DNA of 64,000 bases from the NCBI RefSeq assembly GCF_017357385.1, contig NZ_CP071634.1, positions 62,001-126,000 of the forward strand, given 5' to 3'. Shown piece by piece: positions 41,639 through 51,224 of the stretch; position 1 is the stretch's first letter, and every line of letters begins with the position of its first letter. The notes under the pieces were generated by a model. The model did not search any database. It was not told the origin of the DNA and worked only from the letters and a program-made list of their open reading frames with translations. Made by a program: the position numbers and the translations under genes. The stretch is from Rhizobium sp. NZLR1. Lineage in GTDB: Bacteria; Pseudomonadota; Alphaproteobacteria; Rhizobiales; Rhizobiaceae.

Positions 41639-42306
41639 GCGATCGTTTTGCCGAGGCGCCGCGTCCGTCCTGCCGGCTGATCCCGTCGCAATTTCCGCCC
41701 ATCGGGCTTTTTGAGACGGTGGCGCGGGCGGCTGATCTCGACGCGGTGATGGAACTCGTCGGCTGGACCAACGACCGTCTCGTCGCCGACCGCATCCGCA
41801 GGCTTCCCGAGGATGAATGGGTCTACGGGACGCCGAACGCCAGTATCGTGATGGCGGCATTCCTGCATGTCGCGCCGGGAGGAATGCGTTTCAACGGCCC
41901 GGATCTCGGCGCCTGGTATGCCGCCGACCATCTCCGCACGGCCGCCGCCGAGGTCGGCCATCATCTCCGGCGCGAAACTGTCGCGCGCGGTGTCGCGACG
42001 ATGGCCCGCACCTATCGAAGCTACGCCGCTACCCTCATTGGCGACTATCTCGACATTCGCGGCGAACAGGCGCTGCGGCCCCATGTCTATGACGGCACGA
42101 GTTATGCTGCGTCGCAGGTGTTGGGCGAAGAGGTGCGTTCGAGCGGCGGCGCCGGTATCCTCTATGACAGCGTCCGGCTGAGAGGCGGGGTGAATATCGC
42201 CGCGCACCGGCCGCGCAACATCCGCGACGTGGTGCAGGCCGATCACTTCGAAATCACCGTCTCCGCCACCGACCGGAGCATCGATGTCAGGAAGCTGGCA
42301 CCCTAG
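41635..42306 (+). CDS. RES-domain toxin, NAD-degrading
   Basis: A 223-residue RES-domain protein, toxin partner of the preceding antitoxin. The domain's conserved Arg is in SCRLIPSQF, and the Ser in GGAGILYDSVRLRGG. Characterised RES toxins (such as MbcT) destroy cellular NAD by phosphorolysis or hydrolysis. It starts with GTG overlapping the antitoxin stop, which keeps toxin output below antitoxin output. Confidence 0.88.
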   Translation: MSDRFAEAPRPSCRLIPSQFPPIGLFETVARAADLDAVMELVGWTNDRLVADRIRRLPEDEWVYGTPNASIVMAAFLHVAPGGMRFNGPDLGAWYAADHLRTAAAEVGHHLRRETVARGVATMARTYRSYAATLIGDYLDIRGEQALRPHVYDGTSYAASQVLGEEVRSSGGAGILYDSVRLRGGVNIAAHRPRNIRDVVQADHFEITVSATDRSIDVRKLAP

Positions 42307-42941
42307 ACGACGAGGCGCTCGGCCCAGGCCTTGGCCGTCTTCGCCATCGTGGCGAGGTGATCGGCAGCGGAGAAGCCGGAGACTGTCTTGCGCGGCTTGA
42401 GGTCGTGGTCGCCGTCTTCGAGCCAGAAGAGCTCGATCCTGCTTGAGAGATCGTAGCCCGGCACCTCGTCGCGTGTGCCGAATTCATCGCGCGTCCCCTG
42501 GCAGATCAGCGCGGGCGTCGCCAGCCCCGTGAGATGGCCGGTGCGCAGCTTTTCCGGCTGGCCGGGCGGATGAAAGGGATAGCCGAGGCAAAGCAACCCG
42601 GCGATCTTTTGCTGACGATAGAGGTCGTCTGCCACCATGCTGGCAACCCGGCCGCCCATCGACTTGCCGCCGATGATCAGCGGGCCGCTGGTCCCGAGCT
42701 CGGCAATGGCCGCCTCATATTCGGGATTGAGCGTTTCGGCGCGCGGCGGCGGCTTGCGGCCTCCGGTGCGGCGGGCGGCCATATAGGCGAATTCGAAACG
42801 GGCGACGCGGAAGCCGACGGCGGCCAGCGCCTCTGCCGCGGATGTCATCGATGCGGAATCCATCGGCGCGCCGGCGCCATGCGCCAGAAGGATGGTGAAG
42901 CGCGCATCCTGCGGCCCCTGCAGCAGAAATCTGTCCAGCAT
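42303..42941 (-). CDS. Alpha/beta hydrolase, KANL3/Tex30-like
   Basis: A 212-residue hydrolase. ILLAHGAGAPMDSASM is the oxyanion region typical of the KANL3/Tex30 group, the nucleophile is in LIIGGKSMGGRVASM, the Asp in QGTRDEFGTRDE and the His in EDGDHDLKPR. The substrate is unknown. ATG at 42941 has ggagga six bases upstream. Its end overlaps the stop of the RES toxin gene on the other strand. Confidence 0.82.
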   Translation of the reverse strand: MLDRFLLQGPQDARFTILLAHGAGAPMDSASMTSAAEALAAVGFRVARFEFAYMAARRTGGRKPPPRAETLNPEYEAAIAELGTSGPLIIGGKSMGGRVASMVADDLYRQQKIAGLLCLGYPFHPPGQPEKLRTGHLTGLATPALICQGTRDEFGTRDEVPGYDLSSRIELFWLEDGDHDLKPRKTVSGFSAADHLATMAKTAKAWAERLVV

Positions 42942-43011
42942 CGGCAATCCTCCATTCCGTCATCGGAACCATGTCGGCGGCCGTGACTTTGTCCTTGAAA
43001 GGAGACAGACA

Positions 43012-43194
43012 ATGTCGACGAATGACGAAAACGTAAAGCCCGAGCAGCGGCGACCCAAGGATGTCGGCGCCGTTCCCGAAAAGCCGGAGCCCGCCGACGC
43101 AGAATCGCTGGCGCCACCGACAGTGCAGCCGGCTGGAGCGAGCGATAAAAGCGAACGGCCGGTGGTCAATCCCGTGACCGGAGTGGCCTTCTAA
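43012..43194 (+). CDS. Small proline-rich hypothetical protein
   Basis: A 60-residue, hydrophilic, probably unfolded protein rich in Pro, Glu, Lys and Ala (MSTNDENVKPEQRRPKDVGA...). It has a good ribosome binding site (AAAGGAGA, 42998-43005), which supports translation. I recognise no family. It is divergent from the hydrolase gene. Confidence 0.55.
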   Translation: MSTNDENVKPEQRRPKDVGAVPEKPEPADAESLAPPTVQPAGASDKSERPVVNPVTGVAF

Positions 43195-43199
43195 CGGCT

Positions 43200-43364
43200 G
43201 ACTCTATTGCCGTGCGGGACAGTCCCTTGAAACCCAGGCCCAAAGGGTCCATATACCGCTCCTGCCTGAAAAACGGATGCGTATGGTATCGACGCCGTCG
43301 AGCCGTTCGCTGTCCGACAGGATAAGGGCGCTCCCCGCAAGGGTCGAGCGCCCTTTTTGCTTTT
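43200..43364 (+). ncRNA. Possible small RNA or leader ending in a terminator
   Basis: About 125 bases without a credible frame lead into a strong terminator. The stretch contains a short stem (CCCTT...AAGGG near 43225-43250). No family was recognised. It could simply be the 3' end of the small proline-rich gene's transcript. Confidence 0.3.
43325..43364 (+). terminator. Strong intrinsic terminator
   Basis: AGGGCGCTC and GAGCGCCCT form a perfect 9-bp stem around 12 bases, followed by TTTTT-GC-TTTT. It ends whatever is transcribed rightward from the small proline-rich gene or a small RNA. Confidence 0.85.
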
Positions 43365-43442
43365 CAGACATCGCGCGGACCGAGGCTTTTGTTTCGCTGT
43401 GGTGGCAATCGTGAGGACCTGCCACCATACTCTATATAGCAC

Positions 43443-43558
43443 TTCGGAATCCCGAAATTGGTTGCCGGATTGAAATCATTGCGTATTCTTTGCGACGACA
43501 CCGCGCGAAAACCCCGCGGATTTCGGAATCCCGAAGCGGCGAATTTCGGGATTCCGAA
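43443..43558. promoter_or_regulatory. Three TTCGG-N4-CCGAA palindromes
   Basis: The 14-mer TTCGGAATCCCGAA occurs at 43443-43456 and 43522-43535, and its exact reverse complement at 43545-43558. Each is a TTCGG-N4-CCGAA palindrome. The last two can also pair as a 14-bp hairpin with a 9-base loop, followed by gtgggattttttcc, so this part could be a terminator or attenuator. The region precedes the DUF899 gene by 140-260 bases. Confidence 0.6.
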
Positions 43559-43698
43559 GTGGGATTTTTTCCGTCCTGCCGTTTTTTCGCGGCGGCACTG
43601 TCGATTTTCGCATCCGCCGTTCGTCATTCTCACGATGTGCTGCAGCACGTCCCTTGCGCGTCCGAAACGATGCGTGGCAACAGAAGGAGGATATCGTC

Positions 43699-44400
43699 AT
43701 GGATAATCAGCATCTGGTACCCGCCGCCGTGCTTGCGGCAAAGAACGGCGTCCGGTTTCCCAATGAGAGCGAGGTTTATCGCAGCGCCCGCGATGCGCTG
43801 CTGGCCGAAGAGATCGAATTGCGCCGGCACATCGAGCGGGTGGCGGTACAGCGCCGAGCGCTGCCCCCGGGCGGCGAGGTGACGAAGGATTACCGTTTCG
43901 AAGGCGCTAACGGGCCGATATCCTTTACCGAACTCTTCGCCGACAAGGACACGCTGATCGTCTACAGCTATATGTTCGGCCCGGAGCGCGAGCGCCCATG
44001 CCCGATGTGCACCTCGCTGCTGTCGGCCTGGGACGGCGAGGTGCCTGACATCCAGCAGCGCGCTGCGCTGGCGGTCGTCGCGCTGTCGCCGATCGGCAAG
44101 CTGCTTGCCTTCAAGACGGAACGCGGCTGGCACCATCTGCCGCTCTATTCCGACCCGACGGGAGATTACAGCCGCGACTATCACGCCATCGGCAGAGGCG
44201 GTGGCGATGACGCCGCCTTCAACGTCTTCACCCGGCGCGACGGCAGCATCCGCCATTTCTGGAGCGGGGAGATGGGCGGGGTGACCGCCGATCCGGGCGA
44301 AGATCCGCGCGGCGCGCCCGACCTGATGCCGCTCTGGACCGTGCTCGATTGCACGCCCGAAGGCCGGGCGCCGGACTGGTATCCGAAGCTGTCTTATTAG
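43699..44400 (+). CDS. DUF899 family thioredoxin-fold protein
   Basis: A 233-residue protein of DUF899, a thioredoxin-like family. DYRFEGANGPISFTELFADK is the typical start of the core, SYMFGPERERPCPMCTSLLS carries a CPMC motif where thioredoxins have their active-site pair, and RDYHAIGRGGGDDAAFNVF follows. The function is unknown; a redox or peroxide role is possible from the CPMC motif. ATG at 43699 has AAGGAGG nine bases upstream. Palindromes upstream suggest regulated expression. Confidence 0.85.
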   Translation: MDNQHLVPAAVLAAKNGVRFPNESEVYRSARDALLAEEIELRRHIERVAVQRRALPPGGEVTKDYRFEGANGPISFTELFADKDTLIVYSYMFGPERERPCPMCTSLLSAWDGEVPDIQQRAALAVVALSPIGKLLAFKTERGWHHLPLYSDPTGDYSRDYHAIGRGGGDDAAFNVFTRRDGSIRHFWSGEMGGVTADPGEDPRGAPDLMPLWTVLDCTPEGRAPDWYPKLSY

Positions 44401-44418
44401 GGCAGGCGTCCCAGGCCC

Positions 44419-45048
44419 TCAGCCGGTGGAGCGGTTTCTCGACGCCTCGGCCCATTCGAGGTTGGCGACCGCAGCTTCCGGCAGCGGCGGCGGGTCGATG
44501 TCGTAGATATAGCCGGTGAGCATGTCGGCGGCGCGTTCCGTCGCCTTGATCTTCGCCTCGGTTTCCGCCACCGCCTTGGAGATCGCCTCGATGCGGGCGC
44601 GGAACATGTGGGCGAGCACATCGCGGCCGGAGTGTTTGCCGAGCCGCTCCAGATGCAGTCCGATGCGCGAGGCATGGCGCTCCAGCTCGCTCTTGCTGAA
44701 CCGCGCCTTGCGCAGCTCTTCGGAGAGACTGTCCTGCATGACGGCGACGGGATCGAAGCTCCCAGGCGCGCGCTCGTCGAGCACCGCGTCGGTGACCAGC
44801 TTCTCGATCATCACAAGCGCCTGCAGCTCGGCGGCATCGGCGAATTCGACGTCGTAGCCGGTATCGTCGTAGACTTTGCGGCGGACCGGATCGAGAAGCA
44901 GCCCATAGGCTTTCTGCAGATGGGCGAAGGCTTGCGAATCACCACCCGAATCGGGGTGGGCGACCTTCGCCAGGCGCCGATAGGCAGCCTTCAGCTGAGC
45001 CTCGTTTGCATCGCGTTCAACGCCGAGAATATCGTATGGATCCGTCAC
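44419..45048 (-). CDS. J-domain protein
   Basis: A 209-residue protein. The first 65 residues are a DnaJ-type J domain (DPYDILGVERDANEAQLKAA, HPD in KVAHPDSGGD) able to stimulate Hsp70 ATPase. The rest is helical and charged, with no zinc-finger or substrate domain, so it is not a canonical DnaJ. The GTG at 45048 is supported by ggagc upstream. Its Hsp70 partner and client are unknown. Confidence 0.85.
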   Translation of the reverse strand: MTDPYDILGVERDANEAQLKAAYRRLAKVAHPDSGGDSQAFAHLQKAYGLLLDPVRRKVYDDTGYDVEFADAAELQALVMIEKLVTDAVLDERAPGSFDPVAVMQDSLSEELRKARFSKSELERHASRIGLHLERLGKHSGRDVLAHMFRARIEAISKAVAETEAKIKATERAADMLTGYIYDIDPPPLPEAAVANLEWAEASRNRSTG

Positions 45049-45223
45049 GCCTGCTCCCTTGCCACCCAGCACGTCGTGGGCGGTCTAGGTCTTCTTCCGC
45101 ATCAGAAGGGCGAAGTTTAGACCGAAAGCAGGAAAGACGTCCATGGCCTGAGATTGGAATGGTCGATGCGGATGTGTCGAAAAATCGAGGATTGTCCAAT
45201 TGCTTCAAAATCTTGGGCTAAGA

Positions 45224-45799
45224 TCAGCGTGTGGCGATCATGGCAAGATAACATTTGGCTTCGCCGTCGATTTCCAACGCGGTCCCGACCGCGTCGTTGA
45301 TCAGCAGCGCATCGCCGGCCGCAAGCGCGCCGGTCTCGCCGTCCCGCCGGAATGACAGCGTGCCGCGATGGCAGAGCAGCAGGCATGTCGACGACGGCAG
45401 CGGCAGGGTCTTGCCGCCAGCGATGTCGAGCCGGATCAGCGTATGGGTAAACCCGTTGCGGCGGGTCATGACGTTGAGATCGGTGATGGCGCCGTCCTCG
45501 AGCCTGGCGGCGACGGGGATATCGGCCGGGAAGGCAAGCGGATCGTCTGCCGTCGTCAGTAGCGCCGGCGTCCGGCCTTCGATATCGAGCACCATGCCGT
45601 TGCCGTCGAGGATCGCCAGCGTGCGGTCGATGCCGGGAAAGATCGAAAACGGGCCGTCTGTCGCGACGGTCGCCATGCTGACGCGCCAGTCGAAACCGCC
45701 AAGGCCAGCATCTTCGGGCGAAACGGCGATCTCCACCGTTTCGCCGCCGCCGTTCTTCCACGGCATGCGCTTGTGATCGCCGGCGCGCAGGATCCTCAC
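45224..45799 (-). CDS. hutD: HutD family protein
   Basis: A 191-residue cupin-fold protein. MPWKNGGGETVEIAVSPEDA and FSIFPGIDRTLAILDGNGM are HutD hallmarks. HutD is found with hut operons and is thought to limit urocanate toxicity or bind formylated intermediates; its exact role is unsettled. It is the last gene of hutIHGUD, with a GTG start five bases after the hutU stop. Confidence 0.92.
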   Translation of the reverse strand: MRILRAGDHKRMPWKNGGGETVEIAVSPEDAGLGGFDWRVSMATVATDGPFSIFPGIDRTLAILDGNGMVLDIEGRTPALLTTADDPLAFPADIPVAARLEDGAITDLNVMTRRNGFTHTLIRLDIAGGKTLPLPSSTCLLLCHRGTLSFRRDGETGALAAGDALLINDAVGTALEIDGEAKCYLAMIATR

Positions 45800-45804
45800 C
45801 GGGC

Positions 45805-47478
45805 TCAGTTCCCGAGAATGCCGGGCAGGCGCAGGCCCTTTTCCCTGGCGCAGTCTAGAGCGATGTCATAGCCGGCATCGGCGTGGCGCATGACGCCGGT
45901 CGCCGGGTCGTTCCAGAGCACGCGCTCCAGCCGCCTTGCCGCGTCGTCCGTACCATCGGCGCAGATGACCATGCCGGAATGCTGCGAGAAGCCCATGCCG
46001 ACGCCGCCGCCGTGGTGCAGCGACACCCAGGTGGCGCCCGACGCCGTGTTGAGCAGGGCGTTGAGTAGCGGCCAGTCGGAAACGGCGTCGGAGCCGTCCT
46101 TCATGGCCTCCGTCTCCCGGTTCGGCGAGGCGACGGAACCCGAATCCAGGTGGTCGCGGCCGATGACGATCGGGGCGGAGAGTTCGCCTGATTTCACCAT
46201 CTCGTTGAAGGCGAGGCCAAGCTTGTGGCGGTCGCCGAGGCCTACCCAGCAGATGCGCGCCGGCAGGCCCTGGAAGGCGATGCGCTCCCTGGCCATATCC
46301 AGCCAATTGTGCAGGTGCTTGTTGTCGGGCAGCAATTCTTTCACCTTGGCATCGGTCTTGTAGATATCCTCCGGGTCGCCGGAAAGGGCTGCCCAGCGGA
46401 AGGGGCCGATGCCGCGGCAAAACAGCGGGCGGATATAGGCCGGCACGAAGCCGGGGAAGGCGAAGGCGTTTTCGAGGCCTTCGTCCTTGGCGACCTGGCG
46501 GATATTGTTGCCGTAATCGAGCGTCGGAATACCGGCATTCCAGAAGGCGATCATCGCTTCGACATGCTCGCGCATCGAGGCGCGCGCCGCTTTTTCCACT
46601 GCTTTCGGATCGCTTTCGCGCTTGGCCTTCCACTCGGCCATCGTCCAGCCCTTCGGCAGGTAGCCGTTGATCGGGTCGTGCGCCGAGGTCTGGTCGGTGA
46701 CCATGTCGGGGCGGATGCCGCGGCGGACCATTTCCGGCAGGATTTCGGCGGCATTGCCGAGCAGGCCGACGGATTTGGCTTCACCGGCCTTGGTCCAGCG
46801 GTCGATCATCTCGAGCGCTTCGTCGAGCGTCTCGGCCTTGGCGTCGACATAGCGGGTGCGCAGCCGGAAATCGATCGAGTCTGGATTGCATTCGATGGCG
46901 AGGCAGCAGGCGCCGGCCATCACCGCGGCGAGCGGCTGGGCGCCGCCCATGCCGCCGAGGCCGCCGGTCAGGATCCATTTGCCCTTGAGATTGCCGCCAT
47001 AATGCTGACGGCCGGCCTCGACGAAGGTCTCGTAGGTGCCCTGGACGATGCCCTGCGTGCCGATATAGATCCACGAGCCGGCCGTCATCTGGCCGTACAT
47101 GGCAAGGCCTTTCTTATCCAGCTCATTGAAATGGTCCCAGGTCGCCCAATGCGGCACCAGGTTGGAATTGGCGATCAGCACCCGCGGCGCATCCTTGTGG
47201 GTGCGGAAGACGCCGACCGGCTTGCCGGATTGGACGAGCAGCGTTTCTTCTTCGGTCAGCGTCTTCAGCGTCGCGACGATGCGGTCGAAATCCTCCCAGG
47301 TGCGGGTGGCGCGGCCGATGCCGCCGTAAACGACGAGTTCGTTCGGGTTCTCGGCGACATCAGGATCAAGATTGTTCATCAACATGCGCAGCGGCGCTTC
47401 GGTCATCCAGCTCTTGGCATTGAGATCATTGCCGCGGGGCGCGCGGATTTCGCGGATATTGTGGCGTGGGTTGGTCAT
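45805..47478 (-). CDS. hutU: Urocanate hydratase
   Basis: A 557-residue NAD-dependent enzyme that hydrates urocanate to imidazolonepropionate. Length and sequence match HutU throughout; [20 protein letters not shown] is the NAD-binding glycine-rich stretch, and [15 protein letters not shown] near the C-terminus is also conserved. It is the fourth gene of the operon, between hutG and hutD. Confidence 0.97.
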   Translation of the reverse strand: MTNPRHNIREIRAPRGNDLNAKSWMTEAPLRMLMNNLDPDVAENPNELVVYGGIGRATRTWEDFDRIVATLKTLTEEETLLVQSGKPVGVFRTHKDAPRVLIANSNLVPHWATWDHFNELDKKGLAMYGQMTAGSWIYIGTQGIVQGTYETFVEAGRQHYGGNLKGKWILTGGLGGMGGAQPLAAVMAGACCLAIECNPDSIDFRLRTRYVDAKAETLDEALEMIDRWTKAGEAKSVGLLGNAAEILPEMVRRGIRPDMVTDQTSAHDPINGYLPKGWTMAEWKAKRESDPKAVEKAARASMREHVEAMIAFWNAGIPTLDYGNNIRQVAKDEGLENAFAFPGFVPAYIRPLFCRGIGPFRWAALSGDPEDIYKTDAKVKELLPDNKHLHNWLDMARERIAFQGLPARICWVGLGDRHKLGLAFNEMVKSGELSAPIVIGRDHLDSGSVASPNRETEAMKDGSDAVSDWPLLNALLNTASGATWVSLHHGGGVGMGFSQHSGMVICADGTDDAARRLERVLWNDPATGVMRHADAGYDIALDCAREKGLRLPGILGN

Positions 47479-47502
47479 GGCGGTTCCCCTGTCGAGTGAT
47501 CG

Positions 47503-48306
47503 TTATCGTTTCAGGTCTGGCGCAATTTGTTCGATGCGCACCAGAATGTTTTTGAGATGGACGCGAAGTCGGTCTGCCCTCGCGGTGTCGTAGGCAAAGG
47601 GCGGTGTCTCGGTCTGCAGATGCGTCGACTGCGCAAGCTCCATCTGGATCGCGTGCACGCCGGTCTCGGGCCGGCCGTAATGGCGGGTCGTCCAGCCACC
47701 CTTGAAGCGACCGTTGAGCACGCTGTCATAACCTTCTGCGGCTTCGACGACGGTCAGCGTCGCTTGCTCGATGGCGCCGTCGCAGGTTTTGCCCATATCG
47801 GTGCCGATATTGAAATCCGGCAGCTTGCCTTCGAACAGGAAGGGAATGTGAGAGCGGATCGAGTGGCAGTCGTAAAGGATCGCCACGCCATGGCTTGCCC
47901 TGACGCGCTCGATCTCGGCGGCAAGTGCCGCGTGATAGGGCGCATGAAAATCCCGCAGCCGCGCCGCGATATCGGCTTCGTCAGGCGCCTGCCCATCCTT
48001 CCAGATCGGCTGGCCGTCGAAGTCCGTTTCCGGGATGAGGCCGGTGGTGTTCTGGCCGGGATAAAGGCTGACGCCCTGCGGATCGCGGTTGGCGTCGATC
48101 ACGTAGCGGTGGAAGGTGGCGCGCACGGTCGTGACATTGTCGAGCAGGCCGTCATAGAGCTGGTGGATGTGCCAGTCGGTATCGGCCAGAATCCTGCCAT
48201 TGTCGTTGAGACGGTCGGCAATCTCCGCCGGCACGTCGGTGCCGGTGTGGGGAAAGGCGAGGATTATGGGGGAGGTGCCCTGACGGATTTCGTATGGTGC
48301 GGTCAT
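47503..48306 (-). CDS. hutG: N-formylglutamate deformylase
   Basis: A 267-residue zinc amidohydrolase that releases formate and glutamate from N-formylglutamate. FPHTGTDVPAEI and LYDCHSIRSHIPFLFEG carry the family's metal and substrate residues. It works with HutF, so the pathway here is the five-enzyme route that frees ammonia then formate. It is the third gene in the operon. Confidence 0.95.
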   Translation of the reverse strand: MTAPYEIRQGTSPIILAFPHTGTDVPAEIADRLNDNGRILADTDWHIHQLYDGLLDNVTTVRATFHRYVIDANRDPQGVSLYPGQNTTGLIPETDFDGQPIWKDGQAPDEADIAARLRDFHAPYHAALAAEIERVRASHGVAILYDCHSIRSHIPFLFEGKLPDFNIGTDMGKTCDGAIEQATLTVVEAAEGYDSVLNGRFKGGWTTRHYGRPETGVHAIQMELAQSTHLQTETPPFAYDTARADRLRVHLKNILVRIEQIAPDLKR

Positions 48307-48307
48307 C

Positions 48308-49843
48308 TCAACCCTCCAAAACCGGCAAGATGCCAGATGAAACCGAGGCGTTCAGTGCGCCGGTCGCCACCAGCTCGGCGGCGGCGGCGAGGTCGTTGGC
48401 CATGTAGCGGTCGGTATCGAGGGTCGGAACCTTGCTGCGGATCGCGGTGATCGCCTTGGCGAGTTCCGGGCTTGTCGACAGCGGCGCGCGCAGTTCGACG
48501 CCTTGGGCGGCGGTCAGCGCCTCGATGCCGATGATGGCGAACAGGTTCTCGGTCATCCCGAGCAGGCGGCGGGCGCCGTGGCAGGCCATCGAGACATGGT
48601 CTTCCTGGTTGGCTGAGGTCGGGGTCGAATCGACCGAGGCCGGATGCGACATCTGCTTGTTCTCCGACATCAGCGCCGCCGAGGTGACCTCGGCGATCAT
48701 CAGGCCGGAATTCAGGCCCGGCTTCTTGGCGAGGAAGGCCGGCAGGCCGTAGGAAAGGGTGGGATCGACCAGCAGGGCGATGCGGCGCTGCGAAATCGCG
48801 CCGATCTCGCAGACGGCAAGCGCGATCTGGTCGGCGGCAAAGGCGACGGGTTCGGCGTGGAAATTGCCGCCGGAGACGACGGAATTGTCCGACAGCACCA
48901 GCGGATTGTCTGTGACCGCATTGGCCTCGATCTCCAGCGTGCGGGCAACCGAGCGCAGCAGGTCAAGGCAGGCGCCATCGACCTGGGGTTGGCAGCGGAT
49001 GCAATAGGGATCCTGCACACGCTCGTCGCCCTCGATATGGCTCTGGCGGATGACGGATTGTTCGAGCAGGGCGCGAAGTGCTGATGCCGTGTCGATCTGG
49101 CCCTTGTGGCCGCGCAAGGTGTGAATATCCGGATGGAAGGGCGCCGAAGAGCCCATGGCGGCGTCGGTCGACATGGCGCCGGTGATCAGCGCCGACTGCG
49201 CGGCGCGGTGGGCGCGGAAGAGACCGGCAAGCGCCAAGGCCGTCGAGGTCTGGGTGCCGTTGATCAGCGCCAGGCCCTCCTTGGCGGCGAGCACTACCGG
49301 TTTGAGACCTGCCCTTTCGAGGGCTTCAGCGCCCGAAAGACGTTCGCCGGCGAAGAAGGCTTCGGCTTCGCCCATCATCACCGCGGCCATATGGGCGAGC
49401 GGTGCAAGATCGCCGGAGGCGCCGACCGAGCCTTTTTCCGGGATCAGCGGAATGACGCCCTTTTCCAGCATGCCCTCGATCAGCCGCACCAGCTCCAGCC
49501 GTACGCCGGAGGCGCCGCGCCCGAGCGAGACCAGTTTCAGCGCCATGATCAACCGGACGATATTTTCAGGCAGCGGCGCGCCGACGCCACAGCAATGCGA
49601 CAGGATGAGATTGCGCTGCAAGGTTGCGACGTCGGCGCTGTCGATCTTGATCGAGGCGAGTTTGCCGAAGCCGGTATTGATGCCGTAGACCGGCGCATTG
49701 CCGGCGGCGATCTCGGCGATCCGGGCGGCGGCCTTAGCGATGCCGGCATCGAAGGCGGGATCGAGCCTTGCCGGCTCGCCGGTCCAATAGATGATTTCCA
49801 AATCCCTGAGGGAGACGGAGCCCGGGTGGAGCGTGATGGTCAT
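48308..49843 (-). CDS. hutH: Histidine ammonia-lyase
   Basis: A 511-residue enzyme that removes ammonia from L-histidine to give urocanate. The MIO cofactor triad Ala142-Ser143-Gly144 lies in [14 protein letters not shown]. The Tyr in YGINTGFG, the [11 protein letters not shown] stretch and the FHAEP segment are all intact. It is the second gene of the operon and overlaps hutI by 4 bases. It is the reference for the degenerate relative at 57527. Confidence 0.97.
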   Translation of the reverse strand: MTITLHPGSVSLRDLEIIYWTGEPARLDPAFDAGIAKAAARIAEIAAGNAPVYGINTGFGKLASIKIDSADVATLQRNLILSHCCGVGAPLPENIVRLIMALKLVSLGRGASGVRLELVRLIEGMLEKGVIPLIPEKGSVGASGDLAPLAHMAAVMMGEAEAFFAGERLSGAEALERAGLKPVVLAAKEGLALINGTQTSTALALAGLFRAHRAAQSALITGAMSTDAAMGSSAPFHPDIHTLRGHKGQIDTASALRALLEQSVIRQSHIEGDERVQDPYCIRCQPQVDGACLDLLRSVARTLEIEANAVTDNPLVLSDNSVVSGGNFHAEPVAFAADQIALAVCEIGAISQRRIALLVDPTLSYGLPAFLAKKPGLNSGLMIAEVTSAALMSENKQMSHPASVDSTPTSANQEDHVSMACHGARRLLGMTENLFAIIGIEALTAAQGVELRAPLSTSPELAKAITAIRSKVPTLDTDRYMANDLAAAAELVATGALNASVSSGILPVLEG

Positions 49844-51102
49844 CGACCGTTCCTTTCGCCCTTGAAGACGCGTGTGTGAAGCGGGTTGAAGCCGATGCGG
49901 TAGACGAGCTCGGCGAGGCTCTCAATATTCCAGACGGCAAAATCGGCTGATTTGCCGGGCTCGAGCGTTCCGGTCTCGCCGATGAGGCCGAGCGCGCGCG
50001 CACCTTCGCGAGTGGCGCCGGCGATGCATTCTTCGACGGTGAGGCCGAAAAGCGTCGCCGACATGTTCATGGTCAGCAGCATCGAGGTGAGCGGCGAGGT
50101 GCCGGGATTGCAATCGGTGGCAATCGCAATCGGCACGCCGGCCTGGCGTAGCGCCTCCACCGGTGGCTTCTGCTTCTCGTGGATGGCGTAGAAGGCGCCG
50201 GGCAGAAGCACGGCCACGGTGCCGGCAGCGGCCATCGCGGCAACACCTTCTTCGTCGAGATATTCCAGATGATCGGCCGAAAGCGCGCCATATGACGCGG
50301 CGAGCCGGGCGCCGCCGAGATTGGAAAGTTGCTCGGCATGCAGCTTGACCGGCAGGCCAAGCGCCTTCGCCTTGTCGAAGACGCGGGCGATCTCGGCTCT
50401 GGAAAAGGCAATGCCCTCGCAGAAGCCGTCGACCGCATCGGCAAGGCCGAGATTATACATGTCGTCGAGGCCGGGCAGCACGACATCATCGAGATAATCG
50501 CCGTTGCGGCCCTTGTATTCCACCGGCGTCGCATGGGCGCCGAGATAGCTGGTGGCGACGCGGACCGGTCTCAGATGGCCGAGCAGACGGGCGCTCTGCA
50601 ACATCTTCACTTCGCCGGTCCGGTTCAGCCCGTAGCCGGATTTGATCTCGATCGTCGTCACGCCTTCGGCAAGCAGCGTATCGAGCCGCGGCAGCGCCGC
50701 GCTGACGAGTTCCTCGACCGACAGCGCATTGGTCGCTTTGACCGAGGAGACGATGCCACCGCCGGCACGCGCAATTTCCTCATAGGTGGCGCCTTGAAGG
50801 CGCATCTCGAACTCGCGGGCTCGGTTGCCGCCGTGGACGATATGGGTGTGGCAGTCTACGAGGCCGGGCGTGACCCAGCGGCCTTCGAGATCGACGATGT
50901 CGGAGCGTTCGATGGCGGAAGCCGGCAACTCGCTTTCGGCACCGGCAAAGGTGATGCCGCCGTTTTCGGTGAGCACGGCGCCCTTTTCGACGATACCGAG
51001 CCCGTCCTTTTCAGGCGCAAGCGTGGCCAGGCGCGCATTGCGCCACAGCACTGGCCGGACGTCTGGGGATGAGGCTTCCTCTGAAAAATTGTTCCCGGTC
51101 AT
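49840..51102 (-). CDS. hutI: Imidazolonepropionase
   Basis: A 420-residue amidohydrolase that opens the imidazolone ring to N-formimidoylglutamate. [20 protein letters not shown] gives the metal His pair and [14 protein letters not shown] a later metal His. ATG at 51102 (MTGNNFSE) is preferred; the frame is open to 51252, but that part covers the operator and the divergent leader. It is the first gene of hutIHGUD. Confidence 0.96.
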   Translation of the reverse strand: MTGNNFSEEASSPDVRPVLWRNARLATLAPEKDGLGIVEKGAVLTENGGITFAGAESELPASAIERSDIVDLEGRWVTPGLVDCHTHIVHGGNRAREFEMRLQGATYEEIARAGGGIVSSVKATNALSVEELVSAALPRLDTLLAEGVTTIEIKSGYGLNRTGEVKMLQSARLLGHLRPVRVATSYLGAHATPVEYKGRNGDYLDDVVLPGLDDMYNLGLADAVDGFCEGIAFSRAEIARVFDKAKALGLPVKLHAEQLSNLGGARLAASYGALSADHLEYLDEEGVAAMAAAGTVAVLLPGAFYAIHEKQKPPVEALRQAGVPIAIATDCNPGTSPLTSMLLTMNMSATLFGLTVEECIAGATREGARALGLIGETGTLEPGKSADFAVWNIESLAELVYRIGFNPLHTRVFKGERNGR

Positions 51103-51131
51103 CAGCTTTGCGCCTTTCCTTATGTCGAAAC

Positions 51132-51143
51132 ATGTATATACAT
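51132..51143. promoter_or_regulatory. HutC operator between hutI and hutF
   Basis: ATGTATATACAT is a perfect 12-bp palindrome containing TGTATATACA, the element bound by HutC repressors. It lies 30 bases before hutI and 82 bases before hutF, so it can control both directions. Confidence 0.8.
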
Positions 51144-51224
51144 AATAAGCAGGTGACAAGAGAAATTTTGCGCGCTTTTCTGGAAAAGAAAGAGCAGCGG
51201 CGCGGTAAGAGGAGAGGGACGGCC

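Noticed and set aside
43443..43558. CRISPR array
   Set aside because: Only three 14-base units with unequal spacing and one inverted; no cas genes in the window.
46225..47499. 424-codon frame opposite hutU
   Set aside because: Antisense shadow of a fully conserved HutU.
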